Below, in pieces: positions 14,499 through 14,718 of a stretch of 14,718 nt of DNA. Each line of letters begins with the position of its first letter. Position 1 is the stretch's first letter. The notes below the pieces were generated by a model. That model did no database searches, was not told where the DNA came from, and saw only the letters and a program-made list of their open reading frames with translations. Source of the DNA: a bacterium (GTDB lineage Bacteria; UBP13; UBA5359); NCBI GenBank assembly GCA_028685295.1, contig JAQUEL010000049.1, positions 1-14,718 of the forward strand. Reading direction: 5' to 3'. Made by a program: the position numbers and the translations under genes.

Positions 14499-14520
14499 TA
14501 AGATCAATCCATTGATCTTA
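14499..14520. promoter_or_regulatory. Palindromic operator P1 downstream of the ATPase -10 box
   Basis: Perfect 10-bp arms TAAGATCAAT and ATTGATCTTA with a 2-nt spacer CC. It lies from about +3 of the expected transcript to just before the ribosome binding site. The same architecture recurs at 14546-14567. Either a repressor site or an mRNA hairpin. Confidence 0.6.
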
Positions 14521-14529
14521 GATGAGACA

Positions 14530-14558
14530 ATGATAGCACGCCGGCTAAGCTCAGTCAA
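14530..14558 (-). promoter_or_regulatory. Promoter of the AAA/DUF4143 ATPase gene
   Basis: On the minus strand TTGACT (14558-14553) and TATCAT (14535-14530) are spaced exactly 17 nt, a good sigma-A-type promoter. The -35 box lies over the centre of palindrome P2 and the start point would fall near 14523, just before palindrome P1. Confidence 0.7.
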
Positions 14559-14575
14559 CTGATCTTAGCCGGCGT
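14538..14575. terminator. Long GC-rich inverted repeat after ligA, containing operator-like palindrome P2
   Basis: A 12-bp outer stem (ACGCCGGCTAAG with CTTAGCCGGCGT), one mismatch, a 5-bp inner stem and a 2-nt loop. It begins 11 nt after the ligA stop and could end the ligA transcript, although no T-run follows. Its inner 22 bp (14546-14567) repeat the layout of P1: TAAGCTCAGT, CA, ACTGATCTTA, with 8/10 and 9/10 matches to the P1 arms. It may therefore serve both as terminator and operator. Confidence 0.55.
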
Positions 14576-14586
14576 TGGTTAGCAAG

Positions 14587-14718
<132 letters not shown>

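Overview
This 14.7-kb window looks like a chromosomal segment of an anaerobic Gram-positive-type bacterium, probably Bacillota of the Clostridia kind. The clues are strong GGAGG-type ribosome binding sites, a TTG start, a PocR/LytS-type kinase paired with a YesN-type regulator, short operon overlaps and fairly balanced base composition. The organism assignment is inference; no rRNA or other marker is present except the last 43 residues of NAD-dependent DNA ligase (ligA) at the right edge.

Layout. At 1-131 (-) lies the start of a GntR-family regulator cut by the window edge. At 308-394 (+) is a relic of a small helix-turn-helix protein, followed by a perfect 22-bp palindrome. From 9864 down to 422 nine genes run in one direction on the minus strand: a two-domain acyltransferase, an XRE-cupin regulator, a TIM-barrel sugar isomerase/epimerase-like protein, a YesN-type response regulator, a PocR-domain histidine kinase, a DegT/DnrJ/EryC1/StrS aminotransferase, a divergent cyclase-family metal hydrolase, an AAC(3)-type N-acyltransferase fused to a second TIM-barrel-like domain, and a creatininase-family amidohydrolase. 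Several junctions overlap by 1-13 nt, so at least the regulator-kinase pair and the aminotransferase-cyclase-acyltransferase block are translationally coupled.

Divergent from this cluster, a near-consensus promoter drives a 781-residue fusion of 2-amino-3-ketobutyrate CoA ligase (Kbl) with a threonine-dehydrogenase-like zinc dehydrogenase. This would place two consecutive steps of threonine-to-glycine breakdown in one chain. The dehydrogenase half lacks the four-cysteine structural zinc lobe. Downstream is a frameshifted remnant that resembles the C-terminal domain of a GH36-like glycosidase. It abuts a convergent AAA/DUF4143 ATPase gene, whose promoter carries two related 22-bp palindromes of identical architecture.

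How the genes may work together (inference). The PocR kinase and AraC-type regulator probably sense a small metabolite and switch on the aminotransferase operon. An aminotransferase, an N-acyltransferase, two amide-bond-type hydrolases and two isomerase-like barrels fit making, remodelling or breaking down an amino-sugar, aminocyclitol or related amide. No transporter or sugar-nucleotide enzyme lies in the window and the substrate cannot be read from sequence. The main points worth a second look are this unassigned pathway, the AAC(3)-barrel fusion, the Kbl-dehydrogenase fusion and the paired operators. No RNA genes, insertion sequences or CRISPR arrays were seen.
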